Assembly (NCBI RefSeq): GCF_051414055.1
Contig: NZ_JBLKNX010000001.1
Span: 248,001 to 312,000, forward strand
Source of the DNA: Halosimplex halobium
GTDB taxonomy: Archaea; Halobacteriota; Halobacteria; Halobacteriales; Haloarculaceae
DNA length: 64,000 nucleotides
Reading direction: 5' to 3'
The position numbers were made by a program, and so were the translations under genes. Shown here piece by piece: positions 33,983 to 42,455 of this stretch (positions within the stretch are counted from its first letter, which is position 1; the number at the start of each line of letters is the position of its first letter). The notes below the pieces were generated by a model, which saw nothing but the letters and a program-made list of their open reading frames with translations, was not told the origin of the DNA and did no database searches.

Positions 33983-36166
33983 ATGACAGATAGAGGGGAC
34001 GGGAGCCCGGACTCCGGCGCGGTCGAGGCGCCCGGAGCGGCCGCAGACGCCTGGGAACCGGGGGACGGTCCGGCGGCGGCCGCCGCGGTCCTGCACCTCT
34101 CGCCCGACGAGCGGGCCGAGCAGGGGATCGACGACGACGACGTGCGCGAGGCGTTCCTGACGGTCGTCCGCGAGGGCGACGCCGACGCGAAGGACCTGCG
34201 GGGCGTCGAACTCCCCGCCATCGAACTGGACCGGTTGACCGTCGAGGGGGCCGACCGCCACCCGGTCGACCTCCGGGGGGCGACCGTCGAGTCGCTGTCG
34301 GCGACGTTCGCGACGATCCGCCTGCCGCTCCGGCTGGACGAGGCGACACTCGGCGAGGTGACCCTCGACGAGGCCCACGTCGAGGAGGCGATCCTGGCCG
34401 ACGGCGCGACCGTGACCGGCGACTTCGAGGCGTTCGAGGCGACGTTCGCCGGCGACGTGGAGTTCGAGGGGGCGACCTTCGAGGGGCGGTTCGACGTCGA
34501 CGAGTCGACGTTCACGAACGACGTGAGCTTCGACGGCGCGACCTTCGAGGGGGTCGCCGAGGCGCGGGGCGCCGAGTTCTACGGCGCCTCGAACCTGCTG
34601 GACGACAACACCAGTTTCACCGGCGCGACGTTCGCGGACCTGGCGGACTTCCGGCAGACGACGTTCGGCTTCACCCACTTCGAGCGGGCGACCTTCGCCG
34701 GCGAGGCGGACTTCCAGGAGGCCCGCTTCGACGGCGACGCCGAGTTCGACGAGGCCGTCTTCGAGGGGTTCGCCGACTTCGACGAGGCCCGATTCGACGG
34801 CGACACCGGGTTCGCGGACGTGCAATTCGAGGGGGACGCCGACTTCCGCGGGGCGGCCTTCTCCGGCCACGAGCGCGCGCTCGACGAGGACGTGACCTTC
34901 GAGCGCTCGACGTTCGCCGGCGACGTGGACTTCCGCCACGCCCGCTTCCGGTTCGTCACCTTCGCCGAGGTGGCCTTCGAGGGCGTCGCGCACTTCGAGG
35001 AGGCGGAGTTCGACGCCGACGCCACGTTCGCCGACGCCCGCTTCGCGGCGGAGGCGGACTTCGACGAGACGCGCTTCCGCGAGGACGCCGACTTCTCGGG
35101 CGTCGAGTTCGCCGCGCGCGCCGTCTTCCGCGGCGCCGAGTTCGCCGGCGGCGCGAACTTCCTGGAGGACGACCTCACCTTCGAGGCGGCCCACTTCGGC
35201 GCGGACGCCGACTTCCACAACGCCGAGATCACGTCGGCGAACTTCGTCGACACGGCCTTCGGCGGGGAGATCGACTTCAGCGGCGCCCGCTTCTCCGAGC
35301 GCATCGACTTCGAGGCCAGCCAGGTCGAGGGCGACGCCTGGGTGGACTTCACCCGCGCGAAGATCAGGAGCGGCGAGATCGCCCAGCCCGCCGACGACTG
35401 GGTGCGCTACGACCTGACGCTCGCTTCCCTCGGCGACGTGGACCTGGTCGCCGCCGACGGGGACCACCGCCGCCTGCTCGATTTCTTCCGGTTCTGTCGC
35501 ACGGAGTTCACCGAGTTCGACGGTCACGAGTTCGACTTCAGCGGCCACCGGCAGTACCTCGACCGCAACGCCTGGGCGATCCACGAGTTCCACGAGCCGC
35601 CCGACGCCGACCCCGACTACGCCCTGGAGATGACCCCCGAGGTGATCGAGACGACCTACCTCAAGGCCAAACAGAGCGCCGCCGCGGTCGGCGACATGAA
35701 GGTCGCCGGCGAGTTCCGCGTCAAGCGCCAGCAGTTCAGCCGCAAGGAGAACCTCTCGGTCGTGCGGGACTCGTCGGCGTCGACGTGGACCCGCGTGAAG
35801 AACCTCGGCCGGGCGGCGGAGAACTACTTCCTCGGGGTCACCTGCGGCCACGGGATGCGCCCCATCCGGATCGGCTTCACGTTCGTCCTCGCGCCGCTGC
35901 TGTACGTGCCCCTCTACGCGTTCGGCGGCGACCCGTTCCGGACCGCCGCGGGCCAGCTCTCCGTCGCCGAGGCGGCCACGGCGGAGGGGCTGGCCACGCT
36001 GTTCGAGGTCGCGCGGTTCAGCTACATCTCCTACACCACCATCGGCTACGGCTTCCTCGGCCCGGAGGGGCGGGCCGCGGAGGTGCTGGCCGCCAGCGAG
36101 GCGTACCTCAGCGTCGTCCTCTCGGCGCTGCTGGTCTACGCGCTGGTCAAGCGCTCGGAGATGTGA
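33983..36166 (+). CDS. Pentapeptide-repeat protein fused to a two-helix K+-channel-like pore
   Basis: 727 residues. Residues about 60-115 carry leucine-type pentapeptides (LRGVELPAIELDRLTVEGAD). Residues about 145-470 are classic A(D/N)FxxAxF repeats (VEFEGATFEGRFDVDESTFT and many more), a right-handed beta-helix. A helical linker (ISO-type ETTYLKAKQSAAAVGDMKVA) leads to a C-terminal pore module: helix FTFVLAPLLYVPLYAFG, pore loop SYTTIGYGF with filter TIGYG (686-690), and inner helix AYLSVVLSALLVYALVKR. The filter equals the K+-selective TxGYG. Predicted K+ channel with a cytoplasmic beta-helix sensor; ligand unknown. Confidence 0.88.
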   Translation: MTDRGDGSPDSGAVEAPGAAADAWEPGDGPAAAAAVLHLSPDERAEQGIDDDDVREAFLTVVREGDADAKDLRGVELPAIELDRLTVEGADRHPVDLRGATVESLSATFATIRLPLRLDEATLGEVTLDEAHVEEAILADGATVTGDFEAFEATFAGDVEFEGATFEGRFDVDESTFTNDVSFDGATFEGVAEARGAEFYGASNLLDDNTSFTGATFADLADFRQTTFGFTHFERATFAGEADFQEARFDGDAEFDEAVFEGFADFDEARFDGDTGFADVQFEGDADFRGAAFSGHERALDEDVTFERSTFAGDVDFRHARFRFVTFAEVAFEGVAHFEEAEFDADATFADARFAAEADFDETRFREDADFSGVEFAARAVFRGAEFAGGANFLEDDLTFEAAHFGADADFHNAEITSANFVDTAFGGEIDFSGARFSERIDFEASQVEGDAWVDFTRAKIRSGEIAQPADDWVRYDLTLASLGDVDLVAADGDHRRLLDFFRFCRTEFTEFDGHEFDFSGHRQYLDRNAWAIHEFHEPPDADPDYALEMTPEVIETTYLKAKQSAAAVGDMKVAGEFRVKRQQFSRKENLSVVRDSSASTWTRVKNLGRAAENYFLGVTCGHGMRPIRIGFTFVLAPLLYVPLYAFGGDPFRTAAGQLSVAEAATAEGLATLFEVARFSYISYTTIGYGFLGPEGRAAEVLAASEAYLSVVLSALLVYALVKRSEM

Positions 36167-36169
36167 TGC

Positions 36170-36865
36170 TCAGCTCCGGGCGACGAACACCGTCCGGCGG
36201 TCGTCGGGTCCGTAGCCCTCGCGGGTCTCGACGGCGAGTCCTTCGTCGTCGAGCGCCGCGGCGACCGCCTCGTCGTCGAACGGCGTCATCGGCCGGCTGT
36301 TCGTGAACACCTCGCCGTCCTCGGTGAACACGACCGACACCCAGTCCAGCCGGCCGTCCGCTCGCGACTGCATCTGCGCCACCCGGACGTAGCGGCCGCC
36401 GTCGTACTCGCCGACGTGGTGCGCGGGCTCGTTGCCTCCGGGCGGGAGCGGCGAGTTGTCGAACACGAGGACGCCCCCCGACGCGAGGTGGTCGGCCAGC
36501 GCCGCCACCGCGGGACCGAGGTCCGCGGGCGGCAGGTGGTTGACCACGCCCCTGACGGCGACGACGGCGTCGAAGCGCCCGTCGACGGCGAGGTCGGGGA
36601 GCGCGTCCCGACGGAGCGTGACCCCGTCCCCGCACTTCTCGCGTGCGCGGTCGAGCATCCCCTCGTGTGGGTCGACCCCGGTCACGTCGAACCCCGCTTC
36701 GGCGAACCGGCGGGCGTGTTCGCCCGTCCCACAGCCCACGTCGAGGACCGACGGGTCGCTCGCGGCCACCCGCTCGTCGACGAACGCCACGTCCCGGTCG
36801 TAGTCCCACCCGCGCTGGATCGCGTCGTACAGGTCGGGGTAGTCGGTGTACAGCCGCTCGCTCAT
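36170..36865 (-). CDS. Class I SAM-dependent methyltransferase
   Basis: 231 residues. Motif I VLDVGCGTGEHARRFAEAGF, acidic end of strand 2 DVTGVDPHEGMLD, then FDAVVAVRGVVNHLPPADL and GGVLVFDNSPLPPGGN. Substrate unknown. Start at ATG 36863-36865 (MSERLYTDYPDLYDAI); longer upstream frame is basic and unlike the family. Convergent with the channel gene, three bases apart. Confidence 0.9.
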   Translation of the reverse strand: MSERLYTDYPDLYDAIQRGWDYDRDVAFVDERVAASDPSVLDVGCGTGEHARRFAEAGFDVTGVDPHEGMLDRAREKCGDGVTLRRDALPDLAVDGRFDAVVAVRGVVNHLPPADLGPAVAALADHLASGGVLVFDNSPLPPGGNEPAHHVGEYDGGRYVRVAQMQSRADGRLDWVSVVFTEDGEVFTNSRPMTPFDDEAVAAALDDEGLAVETREGYGPDDRRTVFVARS

Positions 36866-36995
36866 CCTGTCGGTCTGTCGACCGGCTCGGCGGTAGTTGT
36901 TTCGGCGACCGTGTTCGATCGGTCGGCGTTTCGGCGACAGCACAAGCGGGTAACGCCCGACGATTACTGAGAGAAAACCGGGCCGCGGTGGCCGC

Positions 36996-38663
36996 TCAGT
37001 GCTCGGCCTCGTGGGGGTTGAGTTCGGTCCCGTACTTGTCGGCGTGGTCGGTGTAGTCGATGAACCGCGGCGCGTCGGGATCGAACGGGCGTTTCAGCGA
37101 GTCGAAGGCCTTCTTCTTGTCCCAGGACTGCAGGCCGCCGATAGCCGACCGGTCTTCGAGGTCGTGGTAGTCCAGATCGTCCTTGGTGAGGTTCCAGGCG
37201 TCGAGGCCCTGCTCGGTGCGGACGATGACGCTGGAGTACTCGTCGCTGGAGCCGACGGAGCCGACGGTCAGGTCGGCGCAGTAGCCGGTGAAGTCGGCGC
37301 ACTCGTCACAGCCTTTGAGCGCGGCGTCGTGGAACTCCTCGACGTCCTCGTCGACGATGAGCTCGCCCTCGTGGTCGTAGGCCATCATCCGGCCGTCGAG
37401 CACGTCCATCTTGCCGACGTTATCGAGGTCGATGTCCCGTTCCTCCTCGAGTTTCTCGCCCATCAGCTTCTGGTAGTTGAAGTTCTTCGTGCACATCAGG
37501 GCGATGCAGTAGTCGATCGAGCGGACGCCGTCCTCCTGGCTGGCGTAGTCCCACTCGAAGTCCTGCAGGGCGCGGATGCCCTCGATCTCGCAGGGGGTGC
37601 CGACCAGCGCCAGGGACGCCTCCTCGACGGGCACGTCGAGTTTGTGCTCCCACTGCTTGAGGTTCAGGTTCCCGAGGGCCATCGTCTGGTTGTAGAAGCT
37701 CCCGGCGTTGTCGATGCACTCCTCGGGCGTCGTGGCGAGGAACGACTCGGCCTTCCAGGGCTCGTCGTCGCTCTCGGTGGCGATGAGTGCGCCGTCGATC
37801 TCGCCCTCCTCCAGGAGCGTGCAGAGGACGGCCGTCACGAGCCCGCCGTCCTGCGCGTTCTCGCGCCAGTCGTCCTCGACCTTCGCGGAGAACTCGGTGA
37901 TGGGGTCGCCGGCGCCCTTGACGTTGTCGTCGCCGCCGGTGATCTTCCACTGGCGCTCGTAGCGCAGGCCGCCCCGCGGGCAGAAGTCCCAGCACAGCGA
38001 ACAGCCCGTGCACATCTTGACGAGTTCGGGCAGGCCGTCGTCGCCGATGCCGATCGAATCGGAGGGACAGGAGGCGACGCAGGTGCCACACTGGATGCAG
38101 CGGCCGTCGTCGATGACCGCCTCGTCCAGTTCCATGAACCAGGTCTTGTCGTCGGGCGTCTCGATGTCGTTCATCCGCGACCGGATCTCGTAGGAGGGGG
38201 TGTCCAGCGCCAGGTCCTCCTCGCCGGGCCGCTGGACCCGCTGGTCGGCCGGCGTCTCGTAGACGTCCTGGCTCACGTCCTCGGCGGGCTCGGTGAACTC
38301 CACGTCGCGGAGCTTGCCGTGCTCGTCGACGTTCGCCGGCGTGGCTCCACCGTCGGGCACTGGGGGCGAGCCGCCGTCGGACTCCCGGGACTGCCCGTCG
38401 GCGGCGCCGTGGGCGTGGTCCTCCCCGGAGTGGCCGCCGCAGCCGCAGGAACTCCCGCAGCCGCAGTCGTCGCCGCCGTCGCTCCCCACGTCGGGGACGC
38501 CGGGCATGGGTTCGTCGCGGCCGCCGTCGGTCAACAGCCGGGAATCGTCGAGTTCGGACTCCGCGGTCGCGTCGCGGGTCTCGTCCGTCTCGGCGAGTTC
38601 CGGCGCCACGTCGGCGGGGGCGGTCTGTCGGTCCGTCCGGTCGGTCGAGTGGTCCTCAGTCAT
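36996..38663 (-). CDS. FrhB-like coenzyme F420 oxidoreductase with two [4Fe-4S] ferredoxin motifs
   Basis: 555 residues. The first about 170 residues are acidic and include a Cys/His-rich patch (CGCGSSCGCGGHSGEDHAHG). Two ferredoxin clusters follow: CIQCGTCVASCPSDSI and MCTGCSLCWDFCPRGG. The rest is the F420 hydrogenase/dehydrogenase beta subunit (LVTAVLCTLLEEGEIDGALI, LVGTPCEIEGIRALQDF, CDECADFTGYCADLTVGSVG). Predicted to oxidise F420H2 and pass electrons to FeS centres. Its start overlaps the stop of the upstream nitrite/sulfite reductase by 8 bp, so the two likely form one enzyme system. Confidence 0.9.
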   Translation of the reverse strand: MTEDHSTDRTDRQTAPADVAPELAETDETRDATAESELDDSRLLTDGGRDEPMPGVPDVGSDGGDDCGCGSSCGCGGHSGEDHAHGAADGQSRESDGGSPPVPDGGATPANVDEHGKLRDVEFTEPAEDVSQDVYETPADQRVQRPGEEDLALDTPSYEIRSRMNDIETPDDKTWFMELDEAVIDDGRCIQCGTCVASCPSDSIGIGDDGLPELVKMCTGCSLCWDFCPRGGLRYERQWKITGGDDNVKGAGDPITEFSAKVEDDWRENAQDGGLVTAVLCTLLEEGEIDGALIATESDDEPWKAESFLATTPEECIDNAGSFYNQTMALGNLNLKQWEHKLDVPVEEASLALVGTPCEIEGIRALQDFEWDYASQEDGVRSIDYCIALMCTKNFNYQKLMGEKLEEERDIDLDNVGKMDVLDGRMMAYDHEGELIVDEDVEEFHDAALKGCDECADFTGYCADLTVGSVGSSDEYSSVIVRTEQGLDAWNLTKDDLDYHDLEDRSAIGGLQSWDKKKAFDSLKRPFDPDAPRFIDYTDHADKYGTELNPHEAEH

Positions 38664-40431
38664 CGTCGGCCCTCCCGCGACCGCCCGTCTCGTGGGCGGT
38701 CCCACCGGCGACGTTCGCGTCGGCGCGCTGCATGATCTTCCGCAGACGGTTGTTGCCGACACGACGGGTCCACTCGTAGAACCGTTCGCCGTCCTCGCGC
38801 TCGTCGGTGTAGACGGCGAATAGCTCCTCCAGCGCCGGGATGACGGCGCTTGCGGGCACGGCGTTCTCGACCCAGTCGATGAACTCGTTGTCGGTCCCGA
38901 GGGCGCCGCCGAGACCGAAGTCCATCCCCTCGACGATGTTGTCGCCCTCCTCGTTGGTCGTCGTCTCGGGGTCGTCGACGTTGACCGTCTCGCCGCGGAA
39001 GCCGATGTCGGCGATCTGCGGCTGGGCGCACGACGCGGAACAGCCGGACATGTGCATCCGCACCACGTCCAGGTCGTCGGGTGTGTCGATCCGCCGGTCG
39101 AGCGCCTTCGCCCAGCGGTAGACGCGATTCTTCGTCTCGATGATGCCGTAGTTGCAGAACTCCGAGCCCGTACAGCCGACCGCACCGCGGGAGAACGGGC
39201 CGGGGTCGGGCTCGTACTTGCGGGCGAACGGCTCGTTCAGCAGGTCGCCGACGTTCTCCGCCGGGATGTGGGTGATCAGGAAGTTCTGGTCGGTGGCGAG
39301 GCGGATCGAGGCGTCGTCGGTGCCGTACTTCTCGGCGGCGCGGGCGGCCTCGGCGAACTCGTCGCCGCCCATCCGGCCCGCGATGACGTTGAATCCGACG
39401 TACTTCAGGCCCTCGCCCTTCTGGTCGTGGACACCGACGTGGTCGCCGGTGTACCCCTCGGTGAGGTCCGTGCCGGCGGTCGGCAGGTCGACCTCGCAGC
39501 GCCGGCGGACGGCCTGCTCGAACTCCTCCGTTCCGAGCTGCTCGACCAGGTAGCGCATCCGGCAGACGCCGCGGTTGTTCCGGTCGCCCAGTTCCTTGAA
39601 CGTCTGGGCGATGGCGCGGCAGAACTCCACGGCGTCGCCCGGCGGGACGAACACGTCCATCTGTGTGGCCATGCGCGGGCCGTCCGAGAGACCGCCGCCG
39701 ACCTTGCAGTGGAAGCCGTAGATCTCCTCGCCACCGTCGGACGAGTCCGACGAGCCTCCGGCTCCGCCGGAGACGTCCACTTCCTTCCGGGCCGGCGTCA
39801 TCCCCACGTCGTTGATCTGCGACTGCCCGCAGTCGTGTTTGCAGCCCGTGATGGTCATCTTGAACTTCCGCGGGAGGTTGGCGTACTCGCGGTTGCCGGT
39901 GAAGTAGTCCGAGACGGCGTCGATCACCGGCTGGGCGTCGAAACACTCGTGGTCGTCGAGGCCGGCGGCGGGACAGCCCAGGACGTTGCGCGCGCCGTCG
40001 CCACAGCCCTGGACGGTCGTCAGGCCGACCTCCTCGTAGGTCTCCCAGATGTCGGGCACGTCCTCGACGCGGATCCAGTGTTTCTGGATGTCCTGGCGTG
40101 TCGTGATGTCGAGGAAGGCGTCGCCCCAGATGTCGTTCTGGTCTTCCCCGCCGTACTCCTCGGGCGCGACGGCGTACTCCTCGGCGACCTCGCCGATGAC
40201 CTCCGCCTGTTCGGGGGTGAGGTAGCCGCCGGGGACCTTCGTCCGCATCATGAAGTAGCCCTGCTTGCGGCCGTGGGAGTAGAGGCCGGCCCACTTGAGC
40301 CGCTCCCACTCGCCGTCGCCGGCCCGCTCCTCGATCTCGTCGAACGACAGCCCCTCCTCGGCGTACTCGGCGACATCTTCGATCACGTCCAGCGGGTGTT
40401 TCTCCTGTTTGTGCTGCTCGACCGTGTTCAC
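38656..40431 (-). CDS. nirA: Siroheme/[4Fe-4S] nitrite or sulfite reductase
   Basis: 591 residues with two ferredoxin-like half-domains and two SiR repeats (TVQGCGDGARNVLGCPAAGL, FKMTITGCKHDCGQSQINDV; second repeat later). Cluster ligands: CTGSEFC (C-x5-C) followed by SGCSASC (C-x3-C), the siroheme-Fe4S4 signature. It catalyses six-electron reduction of nitrite to ammonia or sulfite to sulfide; sequence alone does not settle which. Start set at GTG 40431, which overlaps the stop of a short upstream ORF (GTGA); GTG 40440 is an alternative. Followed by an FrhB-like electron donor. Confidence 0.88.
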   Translation of the reverse strand: MNTVEQHKQEKHPLDVIEDVAEYAEEGLSFDEIEERAGDGEWERLKWAGLYSHGRKQGYFMMRTKVPGGYLTPEQAEVIGEVAEEYAVAPEEYGGEDQNDIWGDAFLDITTRQDIQKHWIRVEDVPDIWETYEEVGLTTVQGCGDGARNVLGCPAAGLDDHECFDAQPVIDAVSDYFTGNREYANLPRKFKMTITGCKHDCGQSQINDVGMTPARKEVDVSGGAGGSSDSSDGGEEIYGFHCKVGGGLSDGPRMATQMDVFVPPGDAVEFCRAIAQTFKELGDRNNRGVCRMRYLVEQLGTEEFEQAVRRRCEVDLPTAGTDLTEGYTGDHVGVHDQKGEGLKYVGFNVIAGRMGGDEFAEAARAAEKYGTDDASIRLATDQNFLITHIPAENVGDLLNEPFARKYEPDPGPFSRGAVGCTGSEFCNYGIIETKNRVYRWAKALDRRIDTPDDLDVVRMHMSGCSASCAQPQIADIGFRGETVNVDDPETTTNEEGDNIVEGMDFGLGGALGTDNEFIDWVENAVPASAVIPALEELFAVYTDEREDGERFYEWTRRVGNNRLRKIMQRADANVAGGTAHETGGRGRADDD

Positions 40432-40490
40432 GGCGACCACCTCCAGTGGTCGCCGTGAGCTCGAGAGAGCTCCGCTCTCTCGGTGTTCAT
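40428..40490 (-). CDS. Possible 20-aa leader ORF upstream of nirA
   Basis: ATG at 40490 opens a 20-codon frame that ends with TGA overlapping the nirA GTG by 4 bp. The product ends HGDHWRWSP. A perfect nine-base-arm hairpin (40462-40470 with 40474-40482) lies within it. It could couple or attenuate nirA translation; it may also be fortuitous. Confidence 0.4.
   Translation of the reverse strand: MNTERAELSRAHGDHWRWSP
40462..40482. repeat. Perfect hairpin in the nirA leader
   Basis: Arms cgagagagc and gctctctcg with a tcc loop. The same arms occur at 8652-8672 with loop aaa, inside the long repeat element. Confidence 0.8.
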
Positions 40491-40919
40491 GTCCGATCCC
40501 CCCGATCGCCGGAAGCGTGTGTGTCTGTCCCGTTCATAAGTGAGAATCACGCGGCGCTCGCGTTGTGTCCCACTCACAGCGTGGCCCACCGTGTAAGTCT
40601 CCCTCACGGACAGCCCTGCCACGACTGCGGGAAACCCCACACGGGTTGCCGCTACCACGGACGAGCCGGTCGAGCCGGTGGCACCTCCGTTTCACCTCCA
40701 GCGACACATCGAACCGGACTGCGTCCGGAGCGAACGGTCCCGTGGCCGTCATTTCCCGCCGCGGCGCGTCAATGGCGGATTTCACGACGCAGTCCGGCGG
40801 TCCGGTCAACGACACCGGTTCGACGACCCGGATAATGTTGCCTGTTTCAGGCAGTGACGGCGAGGGGTGCGGCGAGGTGGTCCTTTATATAGAGCGGGGC
40901 CGTCCGGTAGGACAATCGA
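40491..40919. other. 429-bp intergenic region between divergent nirA and a small Cys protein
   Basis: Upstream regions of both genes. The nirA side has an AT-richer stretch on the minus strand (cacttatgaacgg, near 40538) that could be its promoter; the other side has a clear TATA box (40884-40891). Partly palindromic runs around gtccggaccg-type sequences are present. No further gene seen. Confidence 0.6.
40884..40891 (+). promoter_or_regulatory. TATA box of the 51-aa protein gene
   Basis: tttatata lies 29-36 bp before ATG 40920, a strong archaeal TATA match in GC-rich surroundings. Confidence 0.6.
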
Positions 40920-41075
40920 ATGAGCGACACGAAGAACGTGCAGGCGGCCGACGACGAAGCGCAGGTCGAACAGGACGACGAACGCGAGGTCGACACCTCC
41001 CACCTCGACGGGGTCGAGGACGGCTGTGGCTGTGCCGAGGTGTGGGAACATCTCTCCGACGAACGCGACGAGTAG
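40920..41075 (+). CDS. Small acidic protein with CGC motif, 51 aa
   Basis: Begins MSDTKNVQAADDEAQVEQDD and ends with GVEDGCGCAEVWEHLSDERD plus a final Glu. Two cysteines spaced by one Gly plus a following His could bind metal or an FeS cluster. No family firmly recognised, but the composition, strong TATA box and stop fit a real haloarchaeal microprotein. Divergent from nirA; a link to that system is inference. Confidence 0.75.
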   Translation: MSDTKNVQAADDEAQVEQDDEREVDTSHLDGVEDGCGCAEVWEHLSDERDE

Positions 41076-41255
41076 GTCCACACGGTTCCTTCTGCAGTAG
41101 TACGGGACTGTGGTCCGCGTGTCACCGATGGGATCAGGGGACCACAGCGGCGACGCTACTCGGAGACGTGTCGCGTGGCGACGAACGCCCGCGAAAGCCG
41201 CGTCGGTGTCGGCCGCTGACGCACGCTCCCGCGGGCGGATGCCACGGCGGACGAC

Positions 41256-42449
41256 CTACTCCTCGCCGAGCAGCCGGTCGACGATCTCCTCGGGGTCGAA
41301 CGGTTCGAGGTCGTCGTAGTCCTGGCCGGTGCCGAGAAAGAGGATCGGCTTGCCGGTCACGTGGGCGATGGAGATGGCCGCGCCGCCCTGCGGGTCGGCG
41401 TCGGCCTTCGTGAGGACGGCGCCGTCGATCGCCGCGGCGTCGTCGAACTCGCGGGCGCGGTTGACCGCGTCCTGGCCGGCGACGGCCTCGTCGACGAACA
41501 GCGTCATGTCCGGGTCGATGACCCGGTCGATCTTCGACAGCTGGTCCATCAGGCCGTCGGAGGTGTGGAGCCGGCCGGCGGTGTCGCCCAGCACCACGTC
41601 CACGTCGTTGGCCTTCGCGTACTCGACGGCGTCGTAGATGACGGCCGCGGGGTCCGACCCCTGCTCGTGGGAGATGACCCGCTTGTCGAGTGCGTCGGCG
41701 TGTTGCTGGAGCTGCTCGTTGGCGCCGGCGCGGTAGGTGTCGCCGTTGGCCAGCACCGTCGACAGCCCCCGGTCCTCGAAGTACCGCGAGAGCTTGGCGA
41801 TGGTCGTCGTCTTCCCGACGCCGTTGACGCCGGTGAAGATGATGACGACCGGCGCGTCGGCCTCGGCGACCCGCTCGTCGAAGTCGAACTGCCCGACGCT
41901 GATCACGTCGTACAGCGCCTCCCGGAGCGCGTCGCGGGCGAGGCTGCCCGTCGAGGACAGTCGCCGACGCGTGTCGCCGACGAGGTTCTCCTCGACGCCG
42001 TCGAGGATCTCCTGTGCGACGCCCATCTCCACGTCGCTCTGGAGCAGCGCCAGCTCCAGGTCGTCGAGGTGGTCCTGCAGGTCGTCCTCGTCGATGACGG
42101 TCTTGCCGGTCGCGAACAGCTTCGCCCGCTCGCCGAGGCTCCGGCCGTCGTCGTCCCCGTCATCACCGGGCTCGTCTCCCTCGGTGTCGCCGGGTTCGGC
42201 GGCCGCGTCGTCGTCGGCGCCGCTCGCCCCGTCCGCGTCGGGCACCTCGGAGTCGGCCCCGGGTTCGTCCGGCTCGGCCGGTTCGGCCTCGGCCGGGTCC
42301 GCCGCAACGGACTCCTCGTCCTCGGCGGACGCGTCGCTGGCCTCGGGTTCGGCGTCCTCGGCCGCTTCCTCGTCGACCGCCTCGTCGTCGACGTCCTCCT
42401 CGACGTCGTCGCTGAAGCGGCCGAGTTTCTCCTTCAGTCCGTCGAACAT
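41256..42449 (-). CDS. ftsY: Signal recognition particle receptor FtsY
   Basis: 397 residues. A long acidic N-terminal A domain (about 100 residues of Asp/Glu/Ala/Ser) as in haloarchaea, helical N domain (FATGKTVIDEDDLQDHLDDL), then the SRP GTPase: FTGVNGVGKTTTIAKLSRYF, LGDTAGRLHTSDGLMDQLSK, LTKADADPQGG and FLGTGQDYDDLEPFDPEEIV. Docks the SRP-ribosome complex at the membrane. Last gene of rplX-pfdA-ftsY. Confidence 0.97.
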   Translation of the reverse strand: MFDGLKEKLGRFSDDVEEDVDDEAVDEEAAEDAEPEASDASAEDEESVAADPAEAEPAEPDEPGADSEVPDADGASGADDDAAAEPGDTEGDEPGDDGDDDGRSLGERAKLFATGKTVIDEDDLQDHLDDLELALLQSDVEMGVAQEILDGVEENLVGDTRRRLSSTGSLARDALREALYDVISVGQFDFDERVAEADAPVVIIFTGVNGVGKTTTIAKLSRYFEDRGLSTVLANGDTYRAGANEQLQQHADALDKRVISHEQGSDPAAVIYDAVEYAKANDVDVVLGDTAGRLHTSDGLMDQLSKIDRVIDPDMTLFVDEAVAGQDAVNRAREFDDAAAIDGAVLTKADADPQGGAAISIAHVTGKPILFLGTGQDYDDLEPFDPEEIVDRLLGEE

Positions 42450-42455
42450 CTGGCC

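Noticed and set aside
38656..40431. Dissimilatory sulfite reductase (DsrA/B) assignment
   Set aside because: Single-chain two-repeat layout of about 590 residues with C-x5-C and C-x3-C fits NirA/assimilatory SiR; no second subunit gene or DsrC nearby.
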